NCBI GenBank assembly: GCA_963843465.1
Contig: CAWJKP010000003.1
Span: 434,001 to 498,000 of the forward strand
Direction of reading: 5' to 3'
DNA length: 64,000 nt
Source: CAWJKP01 sp963843465
GTDB lineage: Bacteria > Planctomycetota > Planctomycetia > Pirellulales > Thermoguttaceae
Shown here in pieces: positions 17,004 to 29,032 of this stretch (the stretch's first letter is position 1; each line of letters starts with the position of its first letter). Under the pieces are notes generated by a model, which saw only the letters and a program-made list of their open reading frames with translations, did no database searches and was not told where the DNA came from. The translations under genes and the position numbers were made by a program.

Positions 17004-18527
17004 ATGCGAAACCAACAAGCGACGAAGCTGCTTTGCGAGCAATCCAAGCCGGGCGTGGAGGCGGCGACGCTGCCGGCGTGCGACGTGCCCGTGAGGCCGC
17101 TGGACGAGCTTCTGCCCAAGGCGGCCCTGGCGTCGTCGGCCCCGCCGCTGCCGGAGTTGACGGAGCCGGAGCTGCTGCGGCACTTCCTCAACCTGTCGAC
17201 GCTCAACATGTCGGTCGACACGCACTTCTACCCGCTGGGCTCCTGCACGATGAAGTACAATCCCAAGCGGAACGAGCGGCTGGCCGGGCTGGCGGGGATC
17301 GTCGATCTGCACCCTTACCAGCCCGAGTCCACGCTCCAGGGTCTCCTGGAAATCCTTTTCTCGTTGCAAGAGATGCTGGCCGAGATCGCCGGGTTGGATG
17401 CCGTGAGTCTCCAGCCGGCGGCGGGCGCCCACGGCGAGCTGACGGCCCTGCTGATGGCGGCGGCCCGCTTGCGCGACCGGGGCGAAAAGCGGACCACGGT
17501 GCTGATACCCGACCTAGCCCACGGCACCAATCCGGCCAGCGCGGCCATGGCCGGCTTCAAGACGGTCGAAGTCAAGAGCACCGAGCAAGGACTGGTCGAC
17601 CTGGACGACCTGGCCGCGAAGCTCGGCTCCCAGGTGGCCGTGCTGATGATCACCAACCCCAATACGCTGGGCGTCTTCGAGCGGCGCATCAGCGAGATCA
17701 CCCGGCGGGTCCACGACGTGGGCGGGCTGGTCTATCTCGACGGCGCGAACATGAACGCCATCCTGGGCATTGCCCGGCCCGGCGATTTCGGCGCCGACAT
17801 GATGCACTACAATCCCCACAAGACCTTCAGCGGCCCGCACGGCGGCGGCGGTCCCGGCGCCGGCCCCATCGCCGTGACCGCAGCGCTGGCCCCCTACCTG
17901 CCCTCGCCGATCGTGGTCCGCGATCCGCCGGGACGGGAAGGGGACAGTCCCATTTTCGGGCAGCGACGCGAAGCGTCGGCCCGAAAATCGGGACAGTCCC
18001 CCGGCTACCGCTTGGACTACGACCGCCCCCGCTCGATCGGCCGCGTCCGCGCCTTCTTCGGCAACACGGGCGTGCTGGTCCGCACCTATTGCTACCTTTT
18101 GACCCACGGCGGCCCGGGACTCCGCCGGGTCTCGGAAAACGCCGTGCTGGGCGCGAACTACCTGTTGAGCCGCGTGCGGCATTTCCTGCCCGTGCCCCAG
18201 GGCGACCGCTGCATGCACGAGTTCGTCGCTTCGGCCGCCGCGCTGAAAAACGCGCGGGGCATCAGCGCCCTGGACATCGCCAAGCGGCTCTTGGACTACG
18301 GCTTCCACGCCCCGACGGTCTACTTTCCCTTGACGGTCAAGGAGGCGATGATGATGGAGCCCACCGAGACCGAGAGCAAAGCCACGCTGGACGCCTTCGC
18401 CCAGGCCCTCTCCTCGATCATCGGAGAACCGGCCGATCTGCTACACGAGGCCCCCCACACGACGCTCGTCTCCCGCCCCGACGAAGTCCAGGCCGCGAGA
18501 AAGCCGGTGCTGAAAGCGAGTGGCTAG
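17004..18527 (+). CDS. gcvPB: Glycine decarboxylase P-protein subunit 2, with in-frame repeat insert
   Basis: GcvPB carries the pyridoxal phosphate; the Schiff-base lysine is K273 in HYNPHKTFSGPHGGGGPG. Other family motifs are THFYPLGSCTMKYNPK (73-88), LIPDLAHGTNPASAA and LVYLDGANMN. Residues 311-333 (REGDSPIFGQ...SGQSP) have no place in the family. They are encoded by a palindromic element at 17940-18001 and fall just before the conserved GYRLDYDRPRSIGRVR. The insert keeps the frame, so a 507-residue protein can still be made. The stop codon lies inside a heptamer repeat that starts at 18520. The gene is separated from gcvPA by three DUF1559 genes. Confidence 0.94.
   Translation: MRNQQATKLLCEQSKPGVEAATLPACDVPVRPLDELLPKAALASSAPPLPELTEPELLRHFLNLSTLNMSVDTHFYPLGSCTMKYNPKRNERLAGLAGIVDLHPYQPESTLQGLLEILFSLQEMLAEIAGLDAVSLQPAAGAHGELTALLMAAARLRDRGEKRTTVLIPDLAHGTNPASAAMAGFKTVEVKSTEQGLVDLDDLAAKLGSQVAVLMITNPNTLGVFERRISEITRRVHDVGGLVYLDGANMNAILGIARPGDFGADMMHYNPHKTFSGPHGGGGPGAGPIAVTAALAPYLPSPIVVRDPPGREGDSPIFGQRREASARKSGQSPGYRLDYDRPRSIGRVRAFFGNTGVLVRTYCYLLTHGGPGLRRVSENAVLGANYLLSRVRHFLPVPQGDRCMHEFVASAAALKNARGISALDIAKRLLDYGFHAPTVYFPLTVKEAMMMEPTETESKATLDAFAQALSSIIGEPADLLHEAPHTTLVSRPDEVQAARKPVLKASG
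17940..18001. repeat. Palindromic element F inside gcvPB
   Basis: Arms GGGGACAGTCCCATTTTCGG and CCGAAAATCGGGACAGTCCC enclose CAGCGACGCGAAGCGTCG. The family recurs at 58023-58103, and a diverged relative lies at 57934-58008. Here it is translated as part of GcvPB. Confidence 0.9.
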
Positions 18528-18695
18528 TGGTCAGTGGCTAGTGGTCAGAAAGCATGGGACCTAGGGGACGAATGGGACCGATGGGACTCGCAAGCGTCAT
18601 CCGTCCCATCCGTCCCATTGGTCCTATAGGTCCCATCGCTGATGCACCGCCACCAACCCCTGACCGCTTGCCACTGACCACTAGCCACTGACCAC
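18520..18695. repeat. Heptamer arrays (GTGGTCA/GTGGCTA) flanking a GGGAC palindrome
   Basis: Four GTGGYYA heptamers (18520-18547) and four inverted heptamers (18668-18695, TGACCAC/TAGCCAC) flank an inverted repeat. That inner repeat is built from ATGGGACC-like units (18553-18653). The gcvPB stop codon (18525-18527) is inside the left array. Confidence 0.82.
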
Positions 18696-18702
18696 TACCT
18701 CC

Positions 18703-19575
18703 ATGTCCACTTCCTGCCACCTGCTTATCGACCCGCCGGCTGACGGGGCCTGGAACATGGCGGTGGACGAGGTGCTGCTTAAGGCAGCGGCGGCCGGCCG
18801 ATGCTGCTTCCGGTTCTATCGCTGGCAGGTGCCGACGCTCTCGCTGGGGTATTTTCAAGCGATCGACGATCGGCGGCGCCATGTAGCAAGTTTTGGCTGC
18901 CCGGTGGTTCGCCGATCCAGCGGCGGGGGGGCGATCGTCCACGATCGGGAGCTGACCTACAGCGTGGCCTTGCCCGGTGAGCATCCTCTGGCCATGGGCC
19001 GGATGCTGCTGTACCAGGCCGTCCACCAGACGCTGATCGAAGTCCTGGCCGCCGCCGGCATCCAGGCCGAGATCTATCAGAGCGCGCCGCAACGAGTAGC
19101 AGGCACACTCCGTGTGCCGTCCGCTGCCTCGTCCTTGGGCGAACGGCACACGGCGTGTGCCTGCTACCTTCCTTTCCTCTGTTTCCAGCGACGGGCGGCG
19201 GGCGACGTGGTCGTCGGCACCGCGAAGGTGGCCGGCAGTGCGCAGCGGCGACTGCAAGGGGCCGTCCTCCAACATGGCAGCGTGCTGTTGGGCCGCTCTC
19301 CAGCCGCTCCGGAATTGGACGGTTTGCTGGAATTGTCCGGAAAGCCGATTGGCGATGGCCCCCTGATAGAGGCATGGGCGCAGCGGCTCCAAGAGCGTCT
19401 GGACCTCGCCTGGCAACGGCAACCGCTGACCGACAAACAACGGGCCGAGGCCGCCGAATTGGCCCGGCGGAAATACGCTGCCGACGCCTGGACCAGGTGG
19501 CGCGGCCGCAACCCGAATGCCGATAATTCCCTACGGACAACCATGCACCGGGCCGGACCCGGCTGCGTAGAATGA
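18703..19575 (+). CDS. Lipoate--protein ligase A-like protein with in-frame repeat insert
   Basis: LplA-fold proteins attach lipoate or octanoate to lipoyl domains such as GcvH. Motifs seen are NMAVDEVLL (18-26), RRSSGGGAIVHDRELTYSV (70-88) and VVGTAKVAGSAQRR, with the catalytic lysine at about 175. Residues 132-155 (VAGTLRVPSA...ACACY) are encoded by palindromic element B and interrupt the family sequence just before LPFLCFQRR. The insert is 72 bp (24 codons), so the frame is kept. Whether the enzyme tolerates it is unknown. Proximity to the gcv genes supports a role in lipoylation. A lipoyl/octanoyl transferase (LipM-like) is the alternative. Confidence 0.85.
   Translation: MSTSCHLLIDPPADGAWNMAVDEVLLKAAAAGRCCFRFYRWQVPTLSLGYFQAIDDRRRHVASFGCPVVRRSSGGGAIVHDRELTYSVALPGEHPLAMGRMLLYQAVHQTLIEVLAAAGIQAEIYQSAPQRVAGTLRVPSAASSLGERHTACACYLPFLCFQRRAAGDVVVGTAKVAGSAQRRLQGAVLQHGSVLLGRSPAAPELDGLLELSGKPIGDGPLIEAWAQRLQERLDLAWQRQPLTDKQRAEAAELARRKYAADAWTRWRGRNPNADNSLRTTMHRAGPGCVE
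19096..19167. repeat. Palindromic element B inside the lipoate ligase gene
   Basis: GTAGCAGGCACACTCCGTGT... and its inverse ...GCACACGGCGTGTGCCTGCTAC. Other copies lie at 26858-26936, 32766-32852 and 54130-54210. Exactly 72 bp, translated in frame here. Confidence 0.92.
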
Positions 19576-19628
19576 GTAGAAGGGAGAAGCGCGGAGAAAA
19601 TTAGTTTTGACACCCAGCCTTCCCCCTG

Positions 19629-19650
19629 GTAGGTTATGCTTTAGCATAAC
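19629..19650. repeat. Single arm of palindromic element D
   Basis: GTAGGTTATGCTTTAGCATA (from 19629), one arm of the family seen whole at 5436 and 57277. It lies 18 bases before the FHA gene and could form a small hairpin by itself (GTTATGC/GCATAAC). Confidence 0.8.
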
Positions 19651-19668
19651 TGTGCGGCAGGTGCGGCA

Positions 19669-20403
19669 ATGGAAGTCAAACTCGTCGTCGCCCAAGGCAA
19701 GAACGCCGGCCAGAAGATCGCGGTCCCCGGACCGAAGTTCTTCATCGGTCGTGCGGAAGATTGTCAGCTTCGTCCCAACAGCGACCTGGTCAGCCGGCAC
19801 CATTGCGTGATCCTGATCGAGGAGGGTTTCGTCGCCGTCCGCGACTTCGGCAGCAAGAACGGCACGTTCGTCAACGACGACCAGGTGCGGGCCGAGCAGG
19901 AGCTGAAAAACGGCGACCGTCTGAGGATCGGTCAGTTGGAGTTCACGGTGGAGCTGGCCGTGGCCGTGGGCGGCAAGAAGAAGCCCAAGGTCCACAGCAT
20001 CCAGGAAGCAGCCGCGCGGGCCGCCCAGACGGGCGCCGCCTCGCCGGAGGACCTCGATCTGGACTCGCTGCTGGGCGACGCAGCGGCCTCCGATCTGCCG
20101 CCGCAGACGGAGACCCAGCCCCTGGCCGGCGCCACCAGCGCCGCGCCTGCGGTTAAAGAGGAGGCAACGCAACTGGCGATCCCCAAGACGGAGGAAAGCG
20201 CCGCGATCAAGGAACCGGCCGCCCAGGTCAAGGCCCAGCCGCCGAAAAAAACCGAGCCGCCCAAGAAGCCCGACTCCCCCAATCGCTCGACCGACGCAGC
20301 CCAGGCATGGAAGGGCGTCAAGGAAAAGAAGCCCGACGCCAGCAGCAGCCGCGACGCGGCCGCCGACATGCTCAAACAGATGTTCAACCGCGGCAAGCGT
20401 TAG
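19669..20403 (+). CDS. FHA-domain protein with a charged, proline-rich tail
   Basis: The 244-residue protein has an N-terminal FHA domain (about 5-95) that should bind phosphothreonine peptides. Diagnostic stretches are FIGRAEDCQL, the SRHH motif (SDLVSRHHC) and DFGSKNGTFVN. The remaining ~140 residues are low-complexity, rich in Ala, Glu, Lys and Pro (for example PPKKTEPPKKPDSP). A short helical end reads AADMLKQMFNRGKR. Such proteins often act with Ser/Thr kinases in planctomycetes, but no kinase is nearby. It is cytoplasmic by lack of a signal peptide. Its partner is unknown. Confidence 0.85.
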   Translation: MEVKLVVAQGKNAGQKIAVPGPKFFIGRAEDCQLRPNSDLVSRHHCVILIEEGFVAVRDFGSKNGTFVNDDQVRAEQELKNGDRLRIGQLEFTVELAVAVGGKKKPKVHSIQEAAARAAQTGAASPEDLDLDSLLGDAAASDLPPQTETQPLAGATSAAPAVKEEATQLAIPKTEESAAIKEPAAQVKAQPPKKTEPPKKPDSPNRSTDAAQAWKGVKEKKPDASSSRDAAADMLKQMFNRGKR

Positions 20404-20421
20404 GATCGAAAAGTCAATGAG

Positions 20422-20504
20422 TGTCGCCTTTCGCTCCGCGAAAGAAGGCGGCCTTTGGCGAAATGATCCGGGATGACGCAGCTTTCGCGGAGCGAAAGGC
20501 GACA
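20422..20504. repeat. Palindromic element C (TGTCGCCTTTCGCTCCGCG)
   Basis: Inverted 23-bp arms TGTCGCCTTTCGCTCCGCG... and its complement flank a 37-bp loop. The second copy is at 56525-56590. Confidence 0.88.
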
Positions 20505-20547
20505 ATTTTTTGCTCGCCGACCCTTAGGGCCTCAAGAGGCAAGGATT

Positions 20548-20835
20548 GTGAAAGCGACCCACAAACCCGTCAAGTCCGCCGCACTGGTCGGCCTGGGCCT
20601 GGATAACGACGATGGTCATACCCGGCTCACCCGCGGCAAAAACTTCGTGCTCCTGGGCGGCAGCCGGGATACCCACTCGGCCATGCAGGAGACGGCGATC
20701 AAAATCAACGAGCAACTTGACCGGCGAAGCAAGCGTCTGGAGGACGTTTCGATCAGAGAGCTCCGCGAGATCTACCGCGAAGTGAAGGATTCTCTCGGCG
20801 GGCCTCCCTCTCCCTCCGGGAGTGGGGCGGGGTGA
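20548..20835 (+). CDS. Small conserved-looking protein of unknown function
   Basis: The likely start is GTG 20548, preceded by AAGAGG about 8 bases upstream, giving 95 residues. The frame is open to 20473, but that stretch lies in palindromic repeat C. The protein is basic at its start (MKATHKPVKSAALVGLGLD). It has a block HTRLTRGKNFVLLGGSRDTH and a helical block KINEQLDRRSKRLEDVSIREL. The last ~12 residues (GGPPSPSGSGAG) come from a CCTCTCCCTCCGGG-type repeat, so the native end may be earlier. No domain recognised. Confidence 0.62.
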   Translation: MKATHKPVKSAALVGLGLDNDDGHTRLTRGKNFVLLGGSRDTHSAMQETAIKINEQLDRRSKRLEDVSIRELREIYREVKDSLGGPPSPSGSGAG

Positions 20836-21041
20836 GGGGAATCCGCGAGGGACGAAGCCATTCTCGATTCTTCCCTTCTCTTTGGCCCAATTCCGGCCTC
20901 TCGGCAAGCAAGGGCCCACTTGGTAAGATCAGGGCGTGAAGCTGGCCCAGGAGCGGCCAGCGTCGTTTCCCGTCCGCGACGGCAAACGAGGGGGAAGGGA
21001 TGGTTTTTTCACCTGGAGGGACAAAATCGGCCGAAGCGACC

Positions 21042-21071
21042 TTGCCAAGCGATAGTGAACACTAGTATACT
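21042..21071 (+). promoter_or_regulatory. Sigma-70 type promoter, likely for recA
   Basis: TTGCCA (21042-21047), an 18-base spacer and TATACT (21066-21071). GTGAACACTAGTATAC overlaps the -10 and looks operator-like, but I cannot assign it to LexA. Confidence 0.55.
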
Positions 21072-21169
21072 ACCCGGTATGCAAGGCGTTCACCATCCCT
21101 GGGGACGTGTGCCGGCCGAAAGCTCAGGGCCGCCGCCGTCCCCAACCTTCAAGCTGCGAGGATCGTCCG

Positions 21170-22343
<1,174 letters not shown>

Positions 22344-22481
22344 CTTCCGGTGGGGGTGCTAGGCAAGGGCTCCAGGCAGGTATAATTACTGCCTGCTGCG
22401 GGTGTCGGAAGGATCGCAAATTTCAGATTTTAGATCTGGGATTGGAATGCGGGGTCGGCAATCCAGAATCGAAAATCCAAA

Positions 22482-24020
22482 ATGACGGTGCGCATGTTGC
22501 GTTTAGCTCGACTTGGCCCGCTGCTCTTGGCGAGCGCGCTGATCGGATCGGCGGCCGGACAGGAACCCTCGGCGCCTGCCGTCCCGTCGGCGCCGCAGGC
22601 GACGGCGGGCGATGCGGCGGCGGTTGCCGCCAGTGTGTCGGGCGCGATGGCGGTCCAGCAGGCGGTGGTCGAGGCCATCGCCGCGGCGGAAAAGTCGCTG
22701 GTGGCGATTGCCCGGGTCCCCAAGGATCGAACGGCGGAGAACACGCCGCTGGAGTTTCGTCCAGACGCCTTTGGGCGGCGCATGGCCACCGCCACGCCGG
22801 CTGGTCCGACCGATCCGGATTTCGTTCCCCGCGACTTCGCCACCGGCGTGATCATCGACCGGCAGGGCTTGATTCTCACCGCCTACCATGCCTTGGGGGA
22901 AGACAACGATTACTACGTCACCACTTTCGGGCGGAAAGTGTATCGCGCGTGGATCAAGGGGGCCGATCCGCGCAGCGACTTGGCGGTGCTGGCCATCGAG
23001 GCCGCGGACCTCGCGCCGATCGTCATGGGGGATGCCGCCAGGCTCAAGAAGGGCCAGATTGTCATTGCCCTGGGCAATCCCTACGCCATCGCCCGCGACG
23101 GCCAGCCCAGCGCCAGTTGGGGCATTGTCGCCAATCTCGCCCGCAAAGCGCCGCTGGGGCCCGAAGATTTCGACGCTCCGAGCAAGGGCACTCTGCACCA
23201 ATACGGCACCTTGATCCAGACCGACGCCAAGCTCAACTTCGGCACCAGCGGGGGAGCCCTGCTGAATCTCAAGGGCCAGATGGTCGGGTTGACGACCTCG
23301 CTGGCCGCCCTGGCCGGATACGAGCAGCCGGCCGGTTATGCCTTCCCGGTTGACGCCACGTTCCGTCGCGTGGTGGAAACGCTCAAGCAGGGCCGCGAGG
23401 TGGAATACGGACTGCTGGGCATTCAGCCGACGGGCCTCTCCTTGCCGGAGATGCTGGGGGGCACGCACGGCACCCGCGTCCATCGCGTCGTCGCCGGCTC
23501 GCCCGCCCAGCGGTTCGGCGTCCGCGACGGGGACGTGGTGACGGCGGTCAACGGAAAACCCATTTACGATCCCGACGGGCTGGTGCTCGAGGTCGGCAAG
23601 CTGCCGGTGGAAACCGTCGTTCGCCTTTCGCTGCTTCGCGAGGAGCAGAAGCTGAACCTCAACGTCACGCTCTCCAAGTTCCCTGTCAGCGGCAAGAAGA
23701 TTGTGACCGCGCCGCCGCCGAGCTGGCGCGGGTTACGGGTCGACTATACCACGGCCGTGCCGGAAACGGACCTGCTTTCCGCCAGCACCGCGCCGTCGTT
23801 CGACGAAGCGGTGGTGGTAACCGAGGTCGATCCGAACTCGCCCGCCTGGGAAGCCGGCCTGCGCCCGCGGGATTTCATCTGCCAGGTGGACCAGGCGCCG
23901 ATCCGCAATCCCCGCGAGTTTCAGGCGGCCGTCAGCGGCAAGGCCGGTGCGGTGCAACTGCGACTCTACGGCGACTCCAGCGAGAAGCCGCAGACCCGCA
24001 CCGTAGGCCCGGGTTCGTAG
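22482..24020 (+). CDS. HtrA-like secreted serine protease with two PDZ domains
   Basis: The 512-residue protein has a signal peptide (about 1-26, ending SAAGQ). A trypsin-like domain follows, with the triad H136 (LTAYHALGE), D166 (RSDLAVL) and S256 (FGTSGGAL). PDZ-like domains lie at about 310-400 (VVAGSPAQRFGVRDGDVV) and 430-505 (EVDPNSPAWEAGLRPRDFI). It probably acts in periplasmic protein quality control. The active-site motif is GTSGG instead of the common GNSGG. ATG 22482 or 22494 is the start. The stop codon TAG (24018-24020) is the first three bases of palindromic element A. Confidence 0.88.
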   Translation: MTVRMLRLARLGPLLLASALIGSAAGQEPSAPAVPSAPQATAGDAAAVAASVSGAMAVQQAVVEAIAAAEKSLVAIARVPKDRTAENTPLEFRPDAFGRRMATATPAGPTDPDFVPRDFATGVIIDRQGLILTAYHALGEDNDYYVTTFGRKVYRAWIKGADPRSDLAVLAIEAADLAPIVMGDAARLKKGQIVIALGNPYAIARDGQPSASWGIVANLARKAPLGPEDFDAPSKGTLHQYGTLIQTDAKLNFGTSGGALLNLKGQMVGLTTSLAALAGYEQPAGYAFPVDATFRRVVETLKQGREVEYGLLGIQPTGLSLPEMLGGTHGTRVHRVVAGSPAQRFGVRDGDVVTAVNGKPIYDPDGLVLEVGKLPVETVVRLSLLREEQKLNLNVTLSKFPVSGKKIVTAPPPSWRGLRVDYTTAVPETDLLSASTAPSFDEAVVVTEVDPNSPAWEAGLRPRDFICQVDQAPIRNPREFQAAVSGKAGAVQLRLYGDSSEKPQTRTVGPGS

Positions 24021-24112
24021 GGTGGGACAAGGCCGCCTTGGCGGCCGATGGCCCACCAAGGACGGGCAGAACTGGTGGGCCGGCGCTCGCTTCGCGACCT
24101 TGTCCCACCCTA
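24018..24112. repeat. Palindromic element A, supplies the protease stop codon
   Basis: TAGGGTGGGACAAGG to CCTTGTCCCACCCTA, same family as 1753-1849. The element begins exactly at the stop codon of the HtrA-like gene, so the protein was probably truncated or re-ended by it. Confidence 0.88.
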
Positions 24113-24186
24113 CACAGGCCCCGCACAATTCGCTATATTGATGGATTCCCTTTCTTGCAAACCCATGGCCGCCGGGTGGTCCAGAG

Positions 24187-26829
<2,643 letters not shown>

Positions 26830-26857
26830 CGTCCTCGGCCACGGGCTCGGCGTCCGG

Positions 26858-26936
26858 AATGTAGTAGGCACACGCCGTGTGCCGTCTGTCCATACAGGCG
26901 GAAACATGACGGCACACGGCGTGTGCCTGCTACATT
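26858..26936. repeat. Palindromic element B
   Basis: AATGTAGTAGGCACACGCCG... and ...CGGCGTGTGCCTGCTACATT around a 25-bp loop. Same family as 19096, 32766 and 54130. Confidence 0.9.
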
Positions 26937-27178
26937 GAGCAACGACCCGTGAACGCTTACCCCTTTTTCCGCACTCCGGAAATGCGACAGAGCGACTGCC
27001 GTTTTTTGTAGCGGGACTTCCCTTTTTTTCTTCCCCGCTGGCCCTCGGCCTTCCCGCCGGCGCCGCTTGTCGGCGCAACTTTCTTGCGGGCAACGGTTAA
27101 GGTCCAGACGCCCGTTTTGCGAGTTTGACAGTAGACGCCGCGTTTCGCGCCGGCAAGCGGCGAGATGGCGCCTTCGGC

Positions 27179-27274
27179 CCGACGCAAATTGCCGCCCTGT
27201 CTACCTTGGAGCGACGTAAATTCCCGCCCTGTCCGCCCTGTAGCGACGCAAATTGCCGCCCTGTCCACCTTGCA
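27179..27274. repeat. Three tandem 32-bp repeats
   Basis: Units at 27179-27210, 27211-27242 and 27243-27274 share GCGACGYAAATTSCCGCCCT plus GTCYRCCYTG. The unit length (32) is not a multiple of three, so a coding role is unlikely. There are no spacers, so this is not a CRISPR array. Confidence 0.88.
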
Positions 27275-27956
27275 GCCGCACAAACTGAAGCGATGGCGTC
27301 CAAGAAGCCGCGGTTTCCGGGTCGCCGGTGCGCCTCGAGCGACGTTTTCCGGCGCACTTGCCGCAGGCTCCGCGCCGGCGATGCGTTTCCCGCGACGCTT
27401 CCCACGAAGCGGGCGCTTCCAGCGTTCGAGCAGCGAGGTGCTTCTCGTTTACTAGCCCGGATTATGCACGCCCCGCGATGTAAACGACGCACAGGCGCAA
27501 GGGAAAATCGAAACCCGAAGCGTCAGCGAGGAAAATCCAAACCCGAAGCGTAAGCGAGGGCAAGCAAGGGTAAGCAAGGGTAAGTCCCTAAGCCGTCCTC
27601 GCTTACGCTTCAGGTGGCATCGCGGCGAGTGCGAGTGCGGCGGCAATTTCACCGGCGTCCGTCCTCCGCCCAGGTCCGCCACGGTCTGGCAACGGCCCCG
27701 CTGAGAGCGGCCGGCCGTTCGGGGACGGGTGGGGACGGGGTAGGAAGGAGAAAAGGGGGACAGGCGAGCGTTGAAAAGCGCCCCTGTCCCCCATTCGTAA
27801 CCCCATTTCGTCCCGCACTGGTCGCCGCCGCAATCCGCCCGCCGGACACTGGGCGCGGAACGGCATGGGGCGGTACAATCAAGCGGTGTAAAGCGGCCGG
27901 CAGTCGTTTCTAAGCCGCAAAGAAAACGACTTCCGACCTCTTTGCTGGTCGACCCC
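27275..27956. other. Repeat-rich spacer before the accessory cassette
   Basis: The stretch holds CCCGAAGCGTMAGCGAGG twice (from 27514 and 27541) and inverted once near 27597-27615. A hairpin of GGGGGACAGGCGAGCG and CGCCCCTGTCCCC spans about 27754-27792. The many open frames here are low-complexity and lack ribosome sites. I see no convincing gene between alaS (26829) and 28076. Confidence 0.5.
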
Positions 27957-27985
27957 TTGACCCGGACAGAGAGTTGGTGTACAAG
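27957..27985 (+). promoter_or_regulatory. Predicted promoter of the five-gene cassette
   Basis: TTGACC (27957-27962), 17 bases, TACAAG (27980-27985), about 90 bases before the first gene. The leader carries GGGAGGTC as a strong ribosome site. Confidence 0.5.
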
Positions 27986-28075
27986 TGTATCATTGCTCGG
28001 GTGACGGTCGGTTCTCCAGGAGACCTGCCGTCCTCCTGGCCAGAAGTTGACAACCCCACTAAGGGAGGTCACGAT

Positions 28076-28612
28076 ATGACTTCAGCGACTACCCCCACAG
28101 TCGAATACGTCAAGACGGAAGACGTTGAGAAACGGGCAACGGAGATTCTTCGGCAGCACGGTCTGTTTTCCATCCCGGTGGACCCCGTAATCCTGGCAAA
28201 CCGCCTCGGGATCAAGGTGCATAATGCGAAGTTTTCCGACGATTCCTTATCGGGCATGATTGCCAAGCGCGGCGAAACCGTTACACTGCTCGTAAACCAA
28301 TCCGATCCGCCCTACCGCAAACGGTTCACGATCGCGCACGAACTCGGCCATCATTTCTTGCACCTGCTTGCCGATGGCGATTTTGTCGATTCCGCTATCG
28401 ACCTCTTCCGGGACGCAGACGCGCCCGCTGAGGTCGCGGGGCCGAGACGCGCAGAAATTCAGGCGAACCAGTTCGCGGCCGCGCTGCTAATGCCTGCCGA
28501 CTTGGTACGCGCAGCGTTTGCCAAGTGCCAAGACCTTGGCGAGTTGGCGCGGTTGTTCAACGTGTCGGAAGCTGCAATGGGGTTCCGCCTGGACCGTCTG
28601 GGGCTGGGTTGA
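28076..28612 (+). CDS. ImmA/IrrE-type metallopeptidase, first gene of the cassette
   Basis: The 178-residue protein is an ImmA/IrrE-family (COG2856) zinc peptidase. These typically cut a repressor to switch on genes of mobile elements, toxin-antitoxin or stress loci. The zinc motif HELGHHFLH starts at residue 88 (FTIAHELGHHFLHL). A downstream glutamate-containing helix (RRAEIQANQFAAALLMPAD) is also typical. No helix-turn-helix is fused. ATG 28076 follows GGGAGGTC by 5 bases. The frame is open to 27974, but that start lacks support. Its stop is directly followed by the next ATG, so the genes are coupled. The substrate repressor is not obvious nearby. Confidence 0.87.
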   Translation: MTSATTPTVEYVKTEDVEKRATEILRQHGLFSIPVDPVILANRLGIKVHNAKFSDDSLSGMIAKRGETVTLLVNQSDPPYRKRFTIAHELGHHFLHLLADGDFVDSAIDLFRDADAPAEVAGPRRAEIQANQFAAALLMPADLVRAAFAKCQDLGELARLFNVSEAAMGFRLDRLGLG

Positions 28613-29020
28613 ATGAGCGAAGTCGTCACGATTCCCGATAACCTTAAGAGCCGCGTTCTCGGCGTAGGTGGGGAAGTCCGGCCTGAGGACGTGGATGTCT
28701 ATGGCCGCCTTCTGGAGATCGAAGACAAGAGCTACAAGCTTCGCACCGTTTTGGAAGCATGGGAAAGACAACAATCCGAAGAAAGGGCGCTTCGTCAGGG
28801 GTACGCCAAGAAGATACTGATTGCGCTTTTCGTTCAGATGGGATTGGTGAATATTGCTTTCTTCGCAATCGGCCTCCGCTGGCTTGCGGTCGAGGCGTGG
28901 GTTGCGAACACGTTTGTCATGGCGGTCTTCGGCGAAATTGCGGCAATGGCGCTGATCGTGATAAAGTACCTCTTTCCCCAGGTGGGTTCCGATGCCCTCG
29001 GATCGATCGAGAAGCTCTAG
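28613..29020 (+). CDS. Small membrane protein of the cassette, unknown function
   Basis: The 135-residue protein starts with the A of ATG directly after the preceding TGA. A soluble N-terminal ~65 residues, predicted helical and charged (EIEDKSYKLRTVLEAWERQQ), is followed by two membrane helices. These lie at about 67-88 (ILIALFVQMGLVNIAFFAIG) and 97-120 (FVMAVFGEIAAMALIVIKYL). The end is short and polar. No family recognised. By position it could be a membrane anchor or effector of the cassette; that is inference only. Confidence 0.7.
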   Translation: MSEVVTIPDNLKSRVLGVGGEVRPEDVDVYGRLLEIEDKSYKLRTVLEAWERQQSEERALRQGYAKKILIALFVQMGLVNIAFFAIGLRWLAVEAWVANTFVMAVFGEIAAMALIVIKYLFPQVGSDALGSIEKL

Positions 29021-29032
29021 CGGAGTGCTCGC

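Noticed and set aside
21051..21075. LexA/SOS box before recA
   Set aside because: GTGAACACTAGTATAC is operator-like, but fits neither the E. coli nor the B. subtilis consensus, and the planctomycete LexA motif cannot be derived from one site.
27179..27274. Possible CRISPR array
   Set aside because: Three 32-bp units are directly adjacent without unique spacers, and no cas genes occur.
26957..27283. A 108-residue basic minus-strand protein after alaS
   Set aside because: The basic tail looks histone-like, but the frame crosses the 32-bp tandem repeats out of phase and has no ribosome site or recognisable fold.
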